From the NCBI GenBank assembly GCA_029721435.1, contig CM056573.1, positions 7,105,001-7,169,000 of the forward strand: DNA of 64,000 nucleotides, given 5' to 3'. The notes beneath the pieces were generated by a model. The model was not told where the DNA came from. It was given only the letters and a program-made list of their open reading frames with translations, and did no database searches. The position numbers and the translations under genes are program-made. Shown in pieces: positions 13,515 to 24,821 of this stretch (its first letter is position 1; each line of letters starts with the position of its first letter). Source of the stretch: Gymnothorax reevesii (Eukaryota; Chordata; Actinopteri; Anguilliformes; Muraenidae).

Positions 13515-13719
13515 CAGTGATTCCCAGACCCCTCCTGGAGTAACGCTTGTCCTGCATGTAGTAGATCTCTCCCCGATCCAGCACAGGTGATTCCAATGAT
13601 CAGGTCATCAACTCCAGAAGCTGCTTGTCCATCCGGGGATCTTTGGAATCACCTGCATCGGATCAGGATGAGATTTAAAACAGGCTAGACAAGTTACTCC
13701 AGGAGAGATTGGAGCACTG
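13515..13719. mobile_element. Hairpin MITE with CAGTG/CACTG ends (hAT-like)
   Basis: Left end CAGTGATTCCCAGACCCCTC followed by CTGGAGTAAC. Right end GTTACTCCAGGAGAGATTGG followed by AGCACTG. The two are inverted copies, and internal segments such as AGGTGATTCCAATGATC and TTGGAATCACCT also pair. CAG...CTG ends and a 205-bp foldback form are typical of fish hAT-type MITEs. I do not see a clear 8-bp target duplication, so the copy is old or the assignment is approximate. Confidence 0.65.
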
Positions 13720-15997
13720 CTAAGGGTAGTATAGCATGTACAGTGAGCACCAATATTCAATGGACAGTGACACATTCTATATTATGGTTTTGCTTGCACT
13801 TCAAAATCATTGTGATTTTAGCTGGGTGTCTTCATCCATATGACACCATCTTTTAAAACACAGCCTCCCCCCCCCCGAATCTTCAGCTCCATTAAAAATA
13901 TTTGACAATAATATTGAATTAAGTTGGACCACAAAACACATGCAGGAGGTTCCCAGGACCCATGCTGAGGACCACTGCTTTACTCAAGCATATTACGATA
14001 TGTTACCCAGAAATCCAATCCTAAACCAACTTGCCTGATTCCCCAAAGATTGTAGGACTCAAGGCAATTTCCTTACTGCTTACATATTGCATGCTCATTT
14101 TTATCACTGGATTAAAAAAACGCCCCCATTTATATAAATTATGCATGATATTTTGATTAAAGTCAATGAAACACTTGCTCTTGTGTACTGAAGTATAGGG
14201 ATTACCGTAAGCCACACGGCTCATATCCTGTCCAAAGACAAAAACTCTTTCACATCGAGTTTGAGGGACGAGATGATCCAACAGCCCTCGGGCAAATTCA
14301 AAAATGTGATTTTCACTTAATCTCTCAACTGATTTTGAACAAATTCACGTTAAACATGACGGTTTAAGTGAATACAGGACTTCAGTGCCTCATCGGAAAG
14401 TAAATCATTTTCTTTGAAAGGCACGAGTACTGATGTAGTAAATTTGCAGTTTTCTCCCCTAGATGTCAATAAATTACCCTTTAAGGGAGACCAGAAACAT
14501 GGGAGGCAACAAAACATGAAATAAAAACACATACTGGACATTTCCACATGTATTTATTTGAATTAAATTGAGAAATTATTGCAAAATGTCCATGTATTGG
14601 CTGGAGTCCTGTTGGGATATTCTCAATGCACTTTCAATTCTGTTGGCTTACACAGCAGTATAATGTTCCCAAGTCATAATTTTGACATAAAGCAGAGCAC
14701 TCATCACTACCAACATGCAAACTGTATCATAATGCTGTCAGTCAGTGTTTCTTTTAGTTTTAACATTGTAACAGTACACAGAAACAGTGGTGCTAACAAA
14801 TATCTAACTAGACCCAAAGACATTCATTGCACTACATGGCCATTATGCTTGTCACACATAAAAGTAATTAACATAGTGTTGCACAAAGTTATTTTATTGC
14901 CTAATTTATGCCAAAATGTTATGAAACAAGGCTAATAGTAATTTCACAATTTACAACACTTGTTGACGCGAGGAATGCTTTCCAGCCAATAATTCTCAAA
15001 TATTTCGGTTAAAATTCTACAGAATATTCTAAGTCTTACTTGAAAATACAGAGACAATTACAACAAGCAATTCCAAAGTTGATATACACATTAAAAAAAA
15101 CTTCAATACTTATTTCAATGTAGATTACTGGCTGTGTTTTCAATTGTAGCTCAGGTGCATGACTATGTCATAGCAGATTATCATGCTGTGAATCTGCACA
15201 CGGTCATTTAGTAGCATCACAGGAACTTGAACTTGTTTCATTCCATAGTACTTTGGGGCACCTCAATGTCAACCAAACATACCATTTATATTTATATTAA
15301 TTGACAACCCCCTCTTCTGCAACACACTATTGGTCCATCTTTCCCAGCTAGAATGCTTGATATTCTATTTTTTGCTGTTGCTTGTAGTAGAGTGTTATAA
15401 CTAGGATATGACTACGGTATTCCATAACATGATGCGTTCCTGGCTAAATTAAAGGTATACTGAGTAAGCTTTTCCCAAAGGGGCTTATTAACACAACATT
15501 CGAAGTAAGCCCCTCCTCCCCGGCTTAATGGCACCAGAAGCACTACGCTGCAATGCCGTGCTGTGTCCTGCCATCACGCTCGGTGTGCTATTATTGGCTG
15601 GGGGCTACATGCCCACTGCACAAAGGCTCAGGCCTAGAAACATCCCGTGTAAATTAAAATAAGCGAATACAAGCAGCTAGGTTCCCATTGATACAGATGT
15701 CACCAAACACTTCTAACTGGTCATAAGCGATGTCTGAGAGGGGTTAGTTTTGTGTGAGCCAGTATAATTGTCCTTTTGGAAGATCTTACGACGGGGGGGT
15801 GTTCTCTCGGTCTACTAGCCTTGACAAAAATATGAGCAATATGACCCAGCTTACAGAATAGTCAACATCATGGTCTGCTATCACATTAAATATACGGCGA
15901 CACAACAAACAGCACTTGAATGGTGCTTGTTACATGTGCCAAGCGATATTAACAGTACTGTAAAATTAGACATCGGCGTACTGGATCCATGGGGGAC
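13720..15997. other. Spacer and probable ccdc32 3' UTR; no gene seen
   Basis: AT-rich sequence with no exon-like open frame. The part next to 15998 is probably the 3' UTR of ccdc32. An AATAAA-type signal on the minus strand occurs near 14550, which would give a UTR of about 1.4 kb, but this is a guess. Confidence 0.4.
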
Positions 15998-17685
15998 CTA
16001 TTTTTCGGCCTGGTCCTCCTCCTTTGCTTCAGTCTGACCCTCGTCCGTGCTCTCCGTTCCAGGGCGCTCCCACCTCTGCTCCGGCAGGAGGAGGTGTTCC
16101 AGCTCCTCGGCGCTTATCGCTACCTTTTCAGGTTGCAGCCACCTCCTCAGCTGCTCCAGAGCACTGCGTACAGGATACAAAAGACAGGCCGCAACAGCTA
16201 CGGTTTCTGAGAGTAAGGATATTATTTGGCATAATAAGCCACAGGATTAAGGACCCGCAAAGTCTGTTTTATCCAGGTAAAGTAAGCTTCAGCAAATATC
16301 TACAAACCTGAATTCCTGGAAAAGAACTGTCACACTATGTAATGCATAAACATAAAACTCATTTTTACACTCTCATACCAATATTTAACTGATAACTACA
16401 AATTCTACTTCTCCAACATCATCAGTTTTCTGTAAAAATGCACCCACTGTGAATTTGAGTGGGTGATAACCAGACACTACCAACTAGCATTGGGTGAAAA
16501 ATTAGGGAAGTCGGTGTGGAGCCCTTTGACTATGGTTAAATCAAACATTTTACGTCAGTTATTAGTTCTTTGTCAGATCGGTGACCTTTCTGATTAAAAC
16601 ATGAATTTACAGAAAGCAGAAACTTTCAACCTGCTTTTCTCAGAACTTTTAATTTGCCGGTTAGTTGATTCTGGTTCTCACGCACTCATTTGATGCCTGC
16701 AACAGTTTAGGGCCAGGGCACCGTAAGACTGGGAAGGCGTAGGAATGCTGAAAAAACATTTTTGGAACATTCTGCAGGGAAAAAAAAAAAAAAAGGCCGA
16801 TGGGTAACAGATGATGCTATTCTAATTGGGAATAAGACAGCATTTGTGAAAGGCTTTGTCGTTAATGAGCAAGGATGGGTCAAAGTTCTTGTCACAGCAG
16901 GCAGAGCGACAGTTTAAGAACAACGATTCTGAACTCCACCATCTGCTGACCATATCGAAAGATTCGGAAAATCCATGGAAATATCATTGCATAAATGGTT
17001 GAAAACTAACATTGAACACCCATGACTTTTTGACACACAAATGGAACTGCATTAAAAACCGACCAGCATCAGCCAATAACTGGCTCGGGAAGACTATGGA
17101 AAACCGCTACTTGCTGACACTAAGTAGCTGTATCGACAAACACAAATTAAAAGTCAGGTTACTTAGTTGGCTCACCTCTCATCAATATCACCATCCCCTT
17201 GAAAAAGATCAGAGCCCTGTGCACCATAAAGGAACCTATCCCAGCATTCCTTCTTGGCTTGAGAGAGCGTGCGAAGCATCTCCCTGGAGGTCACTTCCTG
17301 GGTCTGGCCCTTAAGTCTCCTTAAACGGTTTTCTGGAAAATTGACATGGAAGAATATTTATGTAACGATGTCTTACATTAATCGAAGTATATCATATTAT
17401 TTTGTTCTTATGGGTGCTGGCCCAGAGAACAACACTTTGCGTAACAGTGTGTGGAGACCAGATAATACCTAGACTGGCAATGTACACCTCAGAGTCCTCC
17501 AGGGGTTCCCATGGGATGCCACTTGCAATGTTCCCCTGCGCTCCCTCTTGTAATTGCGGACGGAAAGAGTCCCTGAACTCGGCGGGCTCTTCATTCTCGG
17601 CCGTATGCGTTGGTAACCCAGAACAGATTTCAGACCATAGTTCCTCACAGGACCGAGACTCCTGGGTCTCGAAACCGTCAACCAT
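15998..17685 (-). CDS. ccdc32: ccdc32, AP2 adaptor assembly factor, three coding exons
   Basis: CCDC32 is a small cytosolic protein that helps assemble the AP2 clathrin adaptor. Minus-strand coding exons are 17685-17469, 17332-17176 and 16163-15998 (TAG at 16000-15998). They join to 180 codons (179 aa); human CCDC32 is about 185 aa. Exon 1 has CEELWSEICSGLP and EPLEDSEVYIASL. Exon 2 has LRRLKGQTQEVTSREMLRTL and SQAKKECWDRFL, the most conserved block. Exon 3 has LRRWLQPEKVAISAEELEHL and an acidic tail ending DQAEK. The start at 17685 (MVDGFETQES) sits at the same distance from the LWSEIC motif as in the human protein. The splice borders are GT-AG, with phase 1 and phase 2 introns. Orientation opposite to bahd1 and rpusd2 agrees with the remembered mammalian arrangement. 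Confidence 0.93.
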
Positions 17686-19828
17686 ACCTTCAGTCCCGTG
17701 GCCTATTCAGAATTGAAACGTAGCAATACGGTCATTGAATAATTTACAGCAGTTCATGGAATAACAGAAAGGGCTACAACTCGTCCAGGATTCTGGAATG
17801 GTTATGCTCCAGTATAGCAATAAAAACTGGAAGAATACCAAATTATATGCGGCCGGGAACTGCAGGAAAAGATTTTGTTTCTTGCCAGTTCATCGACGCT
17901 CTTCAAATCGATTCCCATTGCATTTATTAAACCTTCTGAGGTTCTTCTCAATTTAGCAAACATTGTAAGCTTAGTTATCTAGCCTGCTAATGTACAACAC
18001 TGATTGGCACCTAGGATAGCTACCATCAGAGCTAATCCCTGGCCCGAAAAGGAACTGTCAATTAGCACCAAGATGCCTCCTACCTTCACAAAACTGGTAT
18101 TATGTCCCAACTGGTTTCCGAGCTAACGGACTCCCTTACACGTGCATGTTCTGTGTTCACCTAACAGATTCGTCACACATTCAAAAATATGTTCCAGGTG
18201 ATTTTAGAGCTACATTTCATGTTTCAAGCGGCGAATGTGATTGTAAAAGTGAACGCTGCATTATAGCTGCCTACGACAAGTGAAATTTTTAAAAAGATGT
18301 TATTTTTTTCAAAATCACATTGGGCAGGATTTCATCTCACCGCAGCAAAAATGCAGCCACAATCTTTAACGGCTCTACACTGCAAGCTGGTTGAACTTAT
18401 TTGTATTTTAAGTGTCCAGTGATGTGCTGATTAATCATGTCAGCATCCAAGTAACATTGTTTTGCGTTGATGTAAGCAACTGATTACCTAGGATTTATCT
18501 TAGTAAATACCCAAACCTATTTATCTAAGGTTTTTCTTGAGGCTACAGCCATATTGACTACCACATAACGGGTTTTAAACAGTGATGATCTAACTCAGAC
18601 ATCACTGTCTAATATTAAATGCTAACACAAAGCTACAGGAAGAGTTTGGTAATATTTTCCCACAACACGGTACTGATTGCGTGGACTTAACCAAAAAGGC
18701 ATGGAGTGATACTTGATGTTCGCTTGACAAGACTGGGCCAACAATGTGTACAGAATCAATATAAAATGAAAACACAATACACCATAACTGCTATCCCCAG
18801 CCTTAACCTCTATAAGGCCAAGAAAAAGCCTCCAACAACCTAGAAACTGGGGAGACAGTTGAGGCTATCTTGGAAAGGCACCACAAGACAGGCCAGTACA
18901 CTCACCCATTTATTTATTTAACCAGGTAAAAAACCTCTTTTCAGCCGTGACCTGGCCAAGAAGGCAGCAAAGTTGAACATCCTGATTACATTCAATAGAC
19001 TGACATTATTATTATAACCATCTAAAAAAGAATGTTGAAGCTAAAAAATTTCCAACAAATTAAGCAAGGGTCCTAAAAATCCTGAGGCTGCAGACGAGGT
19101 ATGAAGTGAGGAACTTACATCAACATAATGGAATACAGACTAATTACCAAACTAACATTCTCGAGAGGGCTTTCGACTCCTAAAAATTCTAATGATGCAA
19201 AAATAAAATACAATTTCTTAAGTCATTATTAATTAAAAATAATATATGAATTGATTTTTAAACCAAAAATTACGAACATTTTAAGAACACTGGAAGCTCA
19301 AATCCTCAAAAAACTGAGAAAATTCAGACCAATACGGTCGTAGCTCCGAGAAAAAACCTTGATCATATTCGGGTATTTTCTAAGATAAGGCAGAGATAAC
19401 CAGCTGTATATGATCGGGCCCAAAGAAAATGTTGCTTGGACTCTGATGCAGTTAACCAAGATCTGACTAGAAGCTTTATGGAACACATTAACTCTTGAAG
19501 CTCGGAGAGTAAAAGCAACAAACGAAGACCGTTTATTTTATGGCCGATGTTATTCGCACTCATACGTGCGGCCAATGCTGAATTTTTTTTCGTGGCCACA
19601 CTTACTCGCTGCGCCAGTTGATGACCAATCCAGTTTTTAGAAATTACCGTTTAAAATAAATTTGGCCAAGAAAATAAAATGTAGCTTTGGACACACTTAA
19701 AGTGTGGGCAATGGAGCAATATGAATCTTGCCACACTTCTAAGTGCGTCTAACGCGAATTTCGATCAATTTTGTGCTTGGACGCACTTAAATAAGTGCGA
19801 ATAGTCAGTTCGTCATTTATTTATTCTG
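17686..19828. other. ccdc32 upstream region; no further gene seen
   Basis: The sequence upstream of the ccdc32 start should hold its promoter and possibly a non-coding first exon, but no specific element stands out. A TTTATTTATTTAACCAGGTA segment near 18908 resembles the 3' tail of fish L2-type LINEs. Around 19555-19800 there are several short inverted bits built on CACTTAAAGTG-like sequence, which may be another decayed foldback element. Confidence 0.4.
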
Positions 19829-20019
19829 AAGGGGACCCAAATCTTTCCCAGAAAGGGACGGTGTGGGTGCAGCTTTCATTGCAACCAAGCAGCTACACAC
19901 CTGACGCTACTAAGCAAGATTATTAGCAAAGAGTCCAGTGGTTGATTAGTAGTATCAGGTGTGTAATTGTGTGGCTGCAATGACAGCCTGTCCCTTTATG
20001 AGAAGGATTGGGGACCCCT
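19829..20019. mobile_element. Hairpin MITE with AGGGGACCC ends
   Basis: The left arm runs AAGGGGACCCAAATCTTTCC, AAAGGGAC, TTCATTGCAACC and ACACACCTGA. The right arm read on the minus strand gives AGGGGTCCCCAATCCTTCTC, AAAGGGACAGGC, TGTCATTGCAGCC and ACACACCTGAT. The whole 190 bp folds into one imperfect hairpin. It has no coding capacity. The superfamily is not assigned. Confidence 0.75.
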
Positions 20020-21400
20020 GCGTGGGACTGAACCGCCGTCGATGCAGAGAAATCGACTGCAGAAATTATTCTCAAATTTCTTTTTGCGCAGGTGGCTGTC
20101 ATGTACTTCTTAATATACTTAAAAAGGATCGTGTCAATATGAAGGCGCATTCGATGATAAATGTCAACTTCTCTTTTACCAGAAGGTGCCAATATAAAAC
20201 TATAATTGCTTTGTCTCCTAGAATTGTAATTGATAGTAGTCGTGGAGAATAAAATATCACTTTTTTTCTACAGCCGCTGAAGTCATGGGATAGGCTTTCC
20301 TGACATATGAGAAATAGAAATTTCTCGTGTATACGAAGAGTGCGTCTTCAAATTGACTATCCCTCATGCCATCATATTCGCCGCAGTAGATATTAGGTGC
20401 GAACAGAAAATCGCCATGAATGAATGTGGGACTGGGACTGCCTCCCGGTGAAGGCAGACCGCAACTAAGGGAAGACAGCGCAAGGTAACCAGTGAATAGC
20501 TGGTCAGTTAACCTGGGAAACCGGATTGGACATGACACCGTCAAGCGCCACAACGAAAATATGTTGGATTTCCTAAAATGCCAATGATCAGCCACAGCCA
20601 AATATTCTATATCCTTGAAACTCATGTTTAGTATTTGTGAATAAAAATAATGCAAGCCTCTGAGCTAAAGATATGAAAGCGAGATGTCGTTTGCCACATA
20701 CCTTCCACTCCAGGCGACTCCAGATTATAGTTTAACTTCATTAATGACAAAACTGTCAATGCTTTTGCATGTAGCTAAATGGCGAAACAATTGGCGGCGA
20801 CTTGGCGAGCTCGTTTTCCCAATAATACTGTCAAAACAAGCGAAGATCGTTGATTTAAGGAATGTAAGTTCTGAGATGTTAGCTACCTCAGATGCAAAAA
20901 AAAAAATACATTACTTCCTGTAAGCATTTGAGCGAAAATTTCAAAATAAAATCTAAACTTGTATTTCAGTTTTTTTGTTGTTTGGTTATATTTCAGTGTT
21001 ATTGGGGTATAAAAAATGCATAGACTTTTACAAAAATAATCCCTGCCAATGATTACTTATGACGCATTAGAGTACAGGTCACCAGATTGAATGAATACAT
21101 TCTGCAGACTTTAAAATTTAACTGATAAGTATCTGTGAGAGTTCCCAATGATTCCCAAACTCCGTACTGAATCTTCCTTACATATGCCGAGTTCTGTTAC
21201 AAGTTACAATCGCAATAACAATCCTCGGACCTTTACCTTTTTTAATATGCCCTTTATGACTGGAGACTTTTTACCAACCTATGCCATGTTATGCCAGAAA
21301 GATATTGCAGGAAAGGAAGAATTACATTTCCATATTCATATTGGGCTTATTTGTTATATTGCAAAACATACCAAATGAAAAAGGTCATTCCTTTTAATAT
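20020..21400. other. Spacer; no supported gene
   Basis: A 132-aa minus-strand open frame (20655-20257) is present but has no family match and no convincing splice context. Short inverted bits continue into this stretch. I see nothing else. Confidence 0.4.
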
Positions 21401-21419
21401 ATCAAAATGAAGACTTAAT

Positions 21420-21975
21420 GTACTATAGGCTCTAAATGGGTCAAAATGAGAACTAATGGCCATGAGAGCGGTGTCAAACTTCAAATTCATCCTACTGCTT
21501 TCATCATCAATAAAAACAAGGCAATCACTTTAATTGGCAGCCAGGCATGTCCTCACCATGACATTACATGCACCATGATTTGAAGATGAGTTGGTATGTT
21601 TCGGATCATGAGCAGTTTCTTCCCTTTTCCATGATGTCCTCTCCCAATCACTCCTGTGAAAGTTGATATTTGTCTTATATTTCCGCAGGATGTTGTTCCA
21701 GAGCTGTACAGCCTTTTTTTTAGATTCTTCCCCCCCCCAAATTCTAATCTGGTTCTTGTGCTTTTGGTGTTACCAATGGTTACCTACAGAGGGTTACCTT
21801 TTGGCAAACCCTCTGTATTTACTCTGGTGAAGTCTTCTCTTGATTGATGACTTGGAAACATAAACGCCAACCTTCTGGAGGCTGTTCTTGATCTTACCAA
21901 TTAGTGTGAAGGGGGTTCCTTTACCACAGAAATGAATTCTTCAGTCATCCATTACAGTCTTCCAGTCCTATTATT
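21420..21975 (-). pseudogene. Tc1-like transposase remnant (N-terminal HTH and start of catalytic domain)
   Basis: Read on the minus strand, this encodes a broken Tc1 transposase. TVMDD is followed by RIHFCGKGTPFTLIGKIKNS, then LQKVGVYVSKSSIKRRLHQS and KYRGF, which is the second helix-turn-helix of the paired-like domain. After a frame break come segments like TAHDPKHTNSS and LVFIDDESSRMN, corresponding to the middle of the catalytic domain. There are several stops and shifts, and no intact ends. It is a different lineage from the element at 56.2-57.6 kb. Confidence 0.8.
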
Positions 21976-21979
21976 CAAT

Positions 21980-24820
21980 TACTACATTATCGGTCAGATA
22001 GTGTAATCATTTATTACATAATCAGGCATTATTGCATTATTGGTTATTTATTACATTATTAGGGTGTCATCTACATTTAAGCAATATCATCGCTCCAAAA
22101 CAGTCCCATCAACATGCAGCACAAAACCTCAAGAAATCCTCTTTCATTGGTTTTCTCAATAGGAAAAAAAGTCTTTTAATTAATCATTATTGAAATAAAT
22201 TTCCATTCAATAAAGAAAAAGAATCACATTGGGAATCTGTTAAAAATGATACGCAACATAAATATAGTCAACACAGCAGTGCAGATTCTAATGATGAGTG
22301 AGTCGGTTCACATTAAAAAAAATAAATCGAAGATGAATACTGAATATTAGTTTTAATGCACAGTTTCTTAATTGGCATATATGCAATACAATTTAATTGA
22401 AACTTAATGGAAACTTAAAAATACAAAATGTTTACCCAGTCTAATCAGTTACATGGGAAAATAAAAGCAGACCAATTCCAAATTTACGGCAATACCAAGC
22501 AAGAAAATCCTCAATAATTTTGCACAAAAGCGTAAGTGGTTTGACCAAGCAAACTTCCAAATTTGGGCTCCACAGAACTGCAGAAACACGATCCTTTGGA
22601 TGGCAATCTCACTAGCATACATAATGCTGGATTTATTCAGTAAATATTACTGGTTCAGGTTTTGCAAAAAGGCAGATTTGCAATTTCTGTAATGTAACAA
22701 GGAGACAGAAAAAATGTCAGACATTTAAAAAAAAAAAAATCAATGACATCAGACTACTCTTAAAAGGGTATTCCACTCAAAACACAATTATGGCTCATTC
22801 CCATTAATTTTTTGATTAAATAAACTCCTCCAGACAGTTTTCCAAATTGTCCTTTCTATCTAGAGTTATTGAAGGCTGCTATGCATTAGCCTGATGGCAG
22901 CTTTCATGCAACCAGATGGCCTCCAGTGGCCATATCGTCACTTTTGTCTTTAAAAACACGATTCTAGCATTCTAGCCAAACAAATCACATAACACAAAAA
23001 ACATATTTACACACAAAGTCAGTTAATTACCACATAGGAGTTCATTATAACCTTTAGAACAAGTTTAAAAAATACTGGCAGCCGTTAGGGTTTTACTCGC
23101 CAGAGCTGCAGCCTAAGCAGACCATTCCCGCGAATGCGAATTTAGCCTAAGTTTAGGCTTTTGCTCTGGCAAGTAAAATCAAGCCAGTTTCTGGCATTTT
23201 TGAAACTTTTTAAAAAGGACATGGCAAGCATTGAAATACTCAGATCCCCCGCAACAGTTTTTGCGTTCTGGCCTGTGAACGAAATGCAATGGATGGACGG
23301 ACAGACGGGAAGGAGGTATGGACGTATTAAAATGCACATCTTCTCAAAAAGATGTGTGTATATATCAGATTTGATGCAAATAATGTCCAACAGTTTAGGA
23401 GATAAGGCCTGGAACCAAGCATGACAGAAGGATACAAGGGCGAACGGACAGACAGACGGGCAGACACGTGAAATGGCAACACTCATTCCTATATCCCCCT
23501 TCCACTTGCCCATGCGGGTTGTTTATAGAAGTTGTTTATTATGGGGGATAATAAACAACTACTAGGTCAATGACCAACTTTCCATGAGTAAATCGGTTTT
23601 TTATCCCCTGCCCCAAAGATGGACCGGCAGATATTGGATTGGGGTCCGTCCAGGCCAAAATGGGGACAAGATTTCTCTGAAACTATCATACGTTGATGCG
23701 TGAAACTTTGTATGCTTAATAAGCTACTCATGATCAATGTCGAGTTCAAATATGGATGTTGAAGCATATTTTTTTAAGGAGTTACGGCCTTTGATCGTGG
23801 CAGGGGTTAGTGATGACACATTCGTCTTGTTTCAAATGAGATTTTCTAGCTCAGAATGTCAGAATCATGGTTTTGGAGGACAACAGCAATAACGTGCGTC
23901 TTAGAAAGAAATAAACCAAAAGCAACCATAATTAATCAATTAACAATTATTAATCAGTTAACAGACGTGAGCGAGACTCACTCCGTAGTAACTCTAAAGC
24001 AAATTTTTCAGCTAGGAAATGCTGATCTCCTCTGGACCGGAGTATGAAGAGGGAGCGGTTTACTCCTCTTAGAAGTCAGGAACTCAGGAGCTGCAACAGC
24101 ACTGCCCGCTCCTGCAGGAGCAATGAGAGTCAGAGCTCACTGCCGAGGAGAGAGACACAGCATTACTGGCCGCTGCAGGGGAGGAAAGTTTATAAACACT
24201 ACCAATAATGTTCATATACAAGCAAACTGATCTTAAAACTGTGCTTTGATTATATTTTTTGAAAATGGCAGCTGAAAGATGCATTTCTGGGTTTAGGCAT
24301 GTTTACACCCTAAAACCAACAAAAAAAAAATCTGCACGCATAGCATTTCCTTATGGGTTGTTGATTTATCCATTTACAAAGTAGGAATTAAAAAGTGCAA
24401 GTAAATACATTATGACAAGTGTGGCACTCGAATGTACAATGCAGTACCTTCAGCTTGAGCATAAACGGGGCATGTGGGTGACCCAAATAGCGCACAATAA
24501 CACTGTCATTGTTTACAAGACAGAACTGTCTTTATACTCAAACCAAGACTTTGAAACACTCCTCAAGGTTCCACTCTCACTTTACGTTAACAATTGAACA
24601 TTGTGGCTCAAATGAGAACTTGAAAAAGACCTGCACTAAACTAAACTAACTGTTAATATTATAATTATTTTCTAATCAGAAAGTTTCCAGTTCTGAGTAA
24701 GGTGTGGAAAGATGATGCAAAAGGAATGTTCTGCACAAAGAAATTATCATCTTTTCATTTGCCTACTTCATGTGATAGTCGATGGACTAAATTCAGTGGG
24801 AATGAAGCCGAACTACCGCA
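21980..24820. other. Spacer downstream of the pcmt-like gene; repeat debris, terminal exon not found
   Basis: AT-rich sequence. 23150-23530 carries a repeat with GACGGACAGACGG and GGACAGACAGACGGGCAG blocks, similar in style to the repeat at 32.0-32.5 kb. The last short coding exon of the pcmt-like gene and its 3' UTR should lie here, but I could not identify them. Confidence 0.45.
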
Positions 24821-24821
24821 C

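Noticed and set aside
20257..20655. 132-codon minus-strand open frame
   Set aside because: No family similarity and no matching splice partner. Its composition looks like chance, so it is not reported as a gene.
24755..24821. Read-through C-terminus of the pcmt-like gene without a last intron
   Set aside because: The extra 20 or so residues do not fit the family, which ends within a few residues of QWSR/QWPR. A CAG|GTGCGG donor fits better, although the terminal exon was not found.
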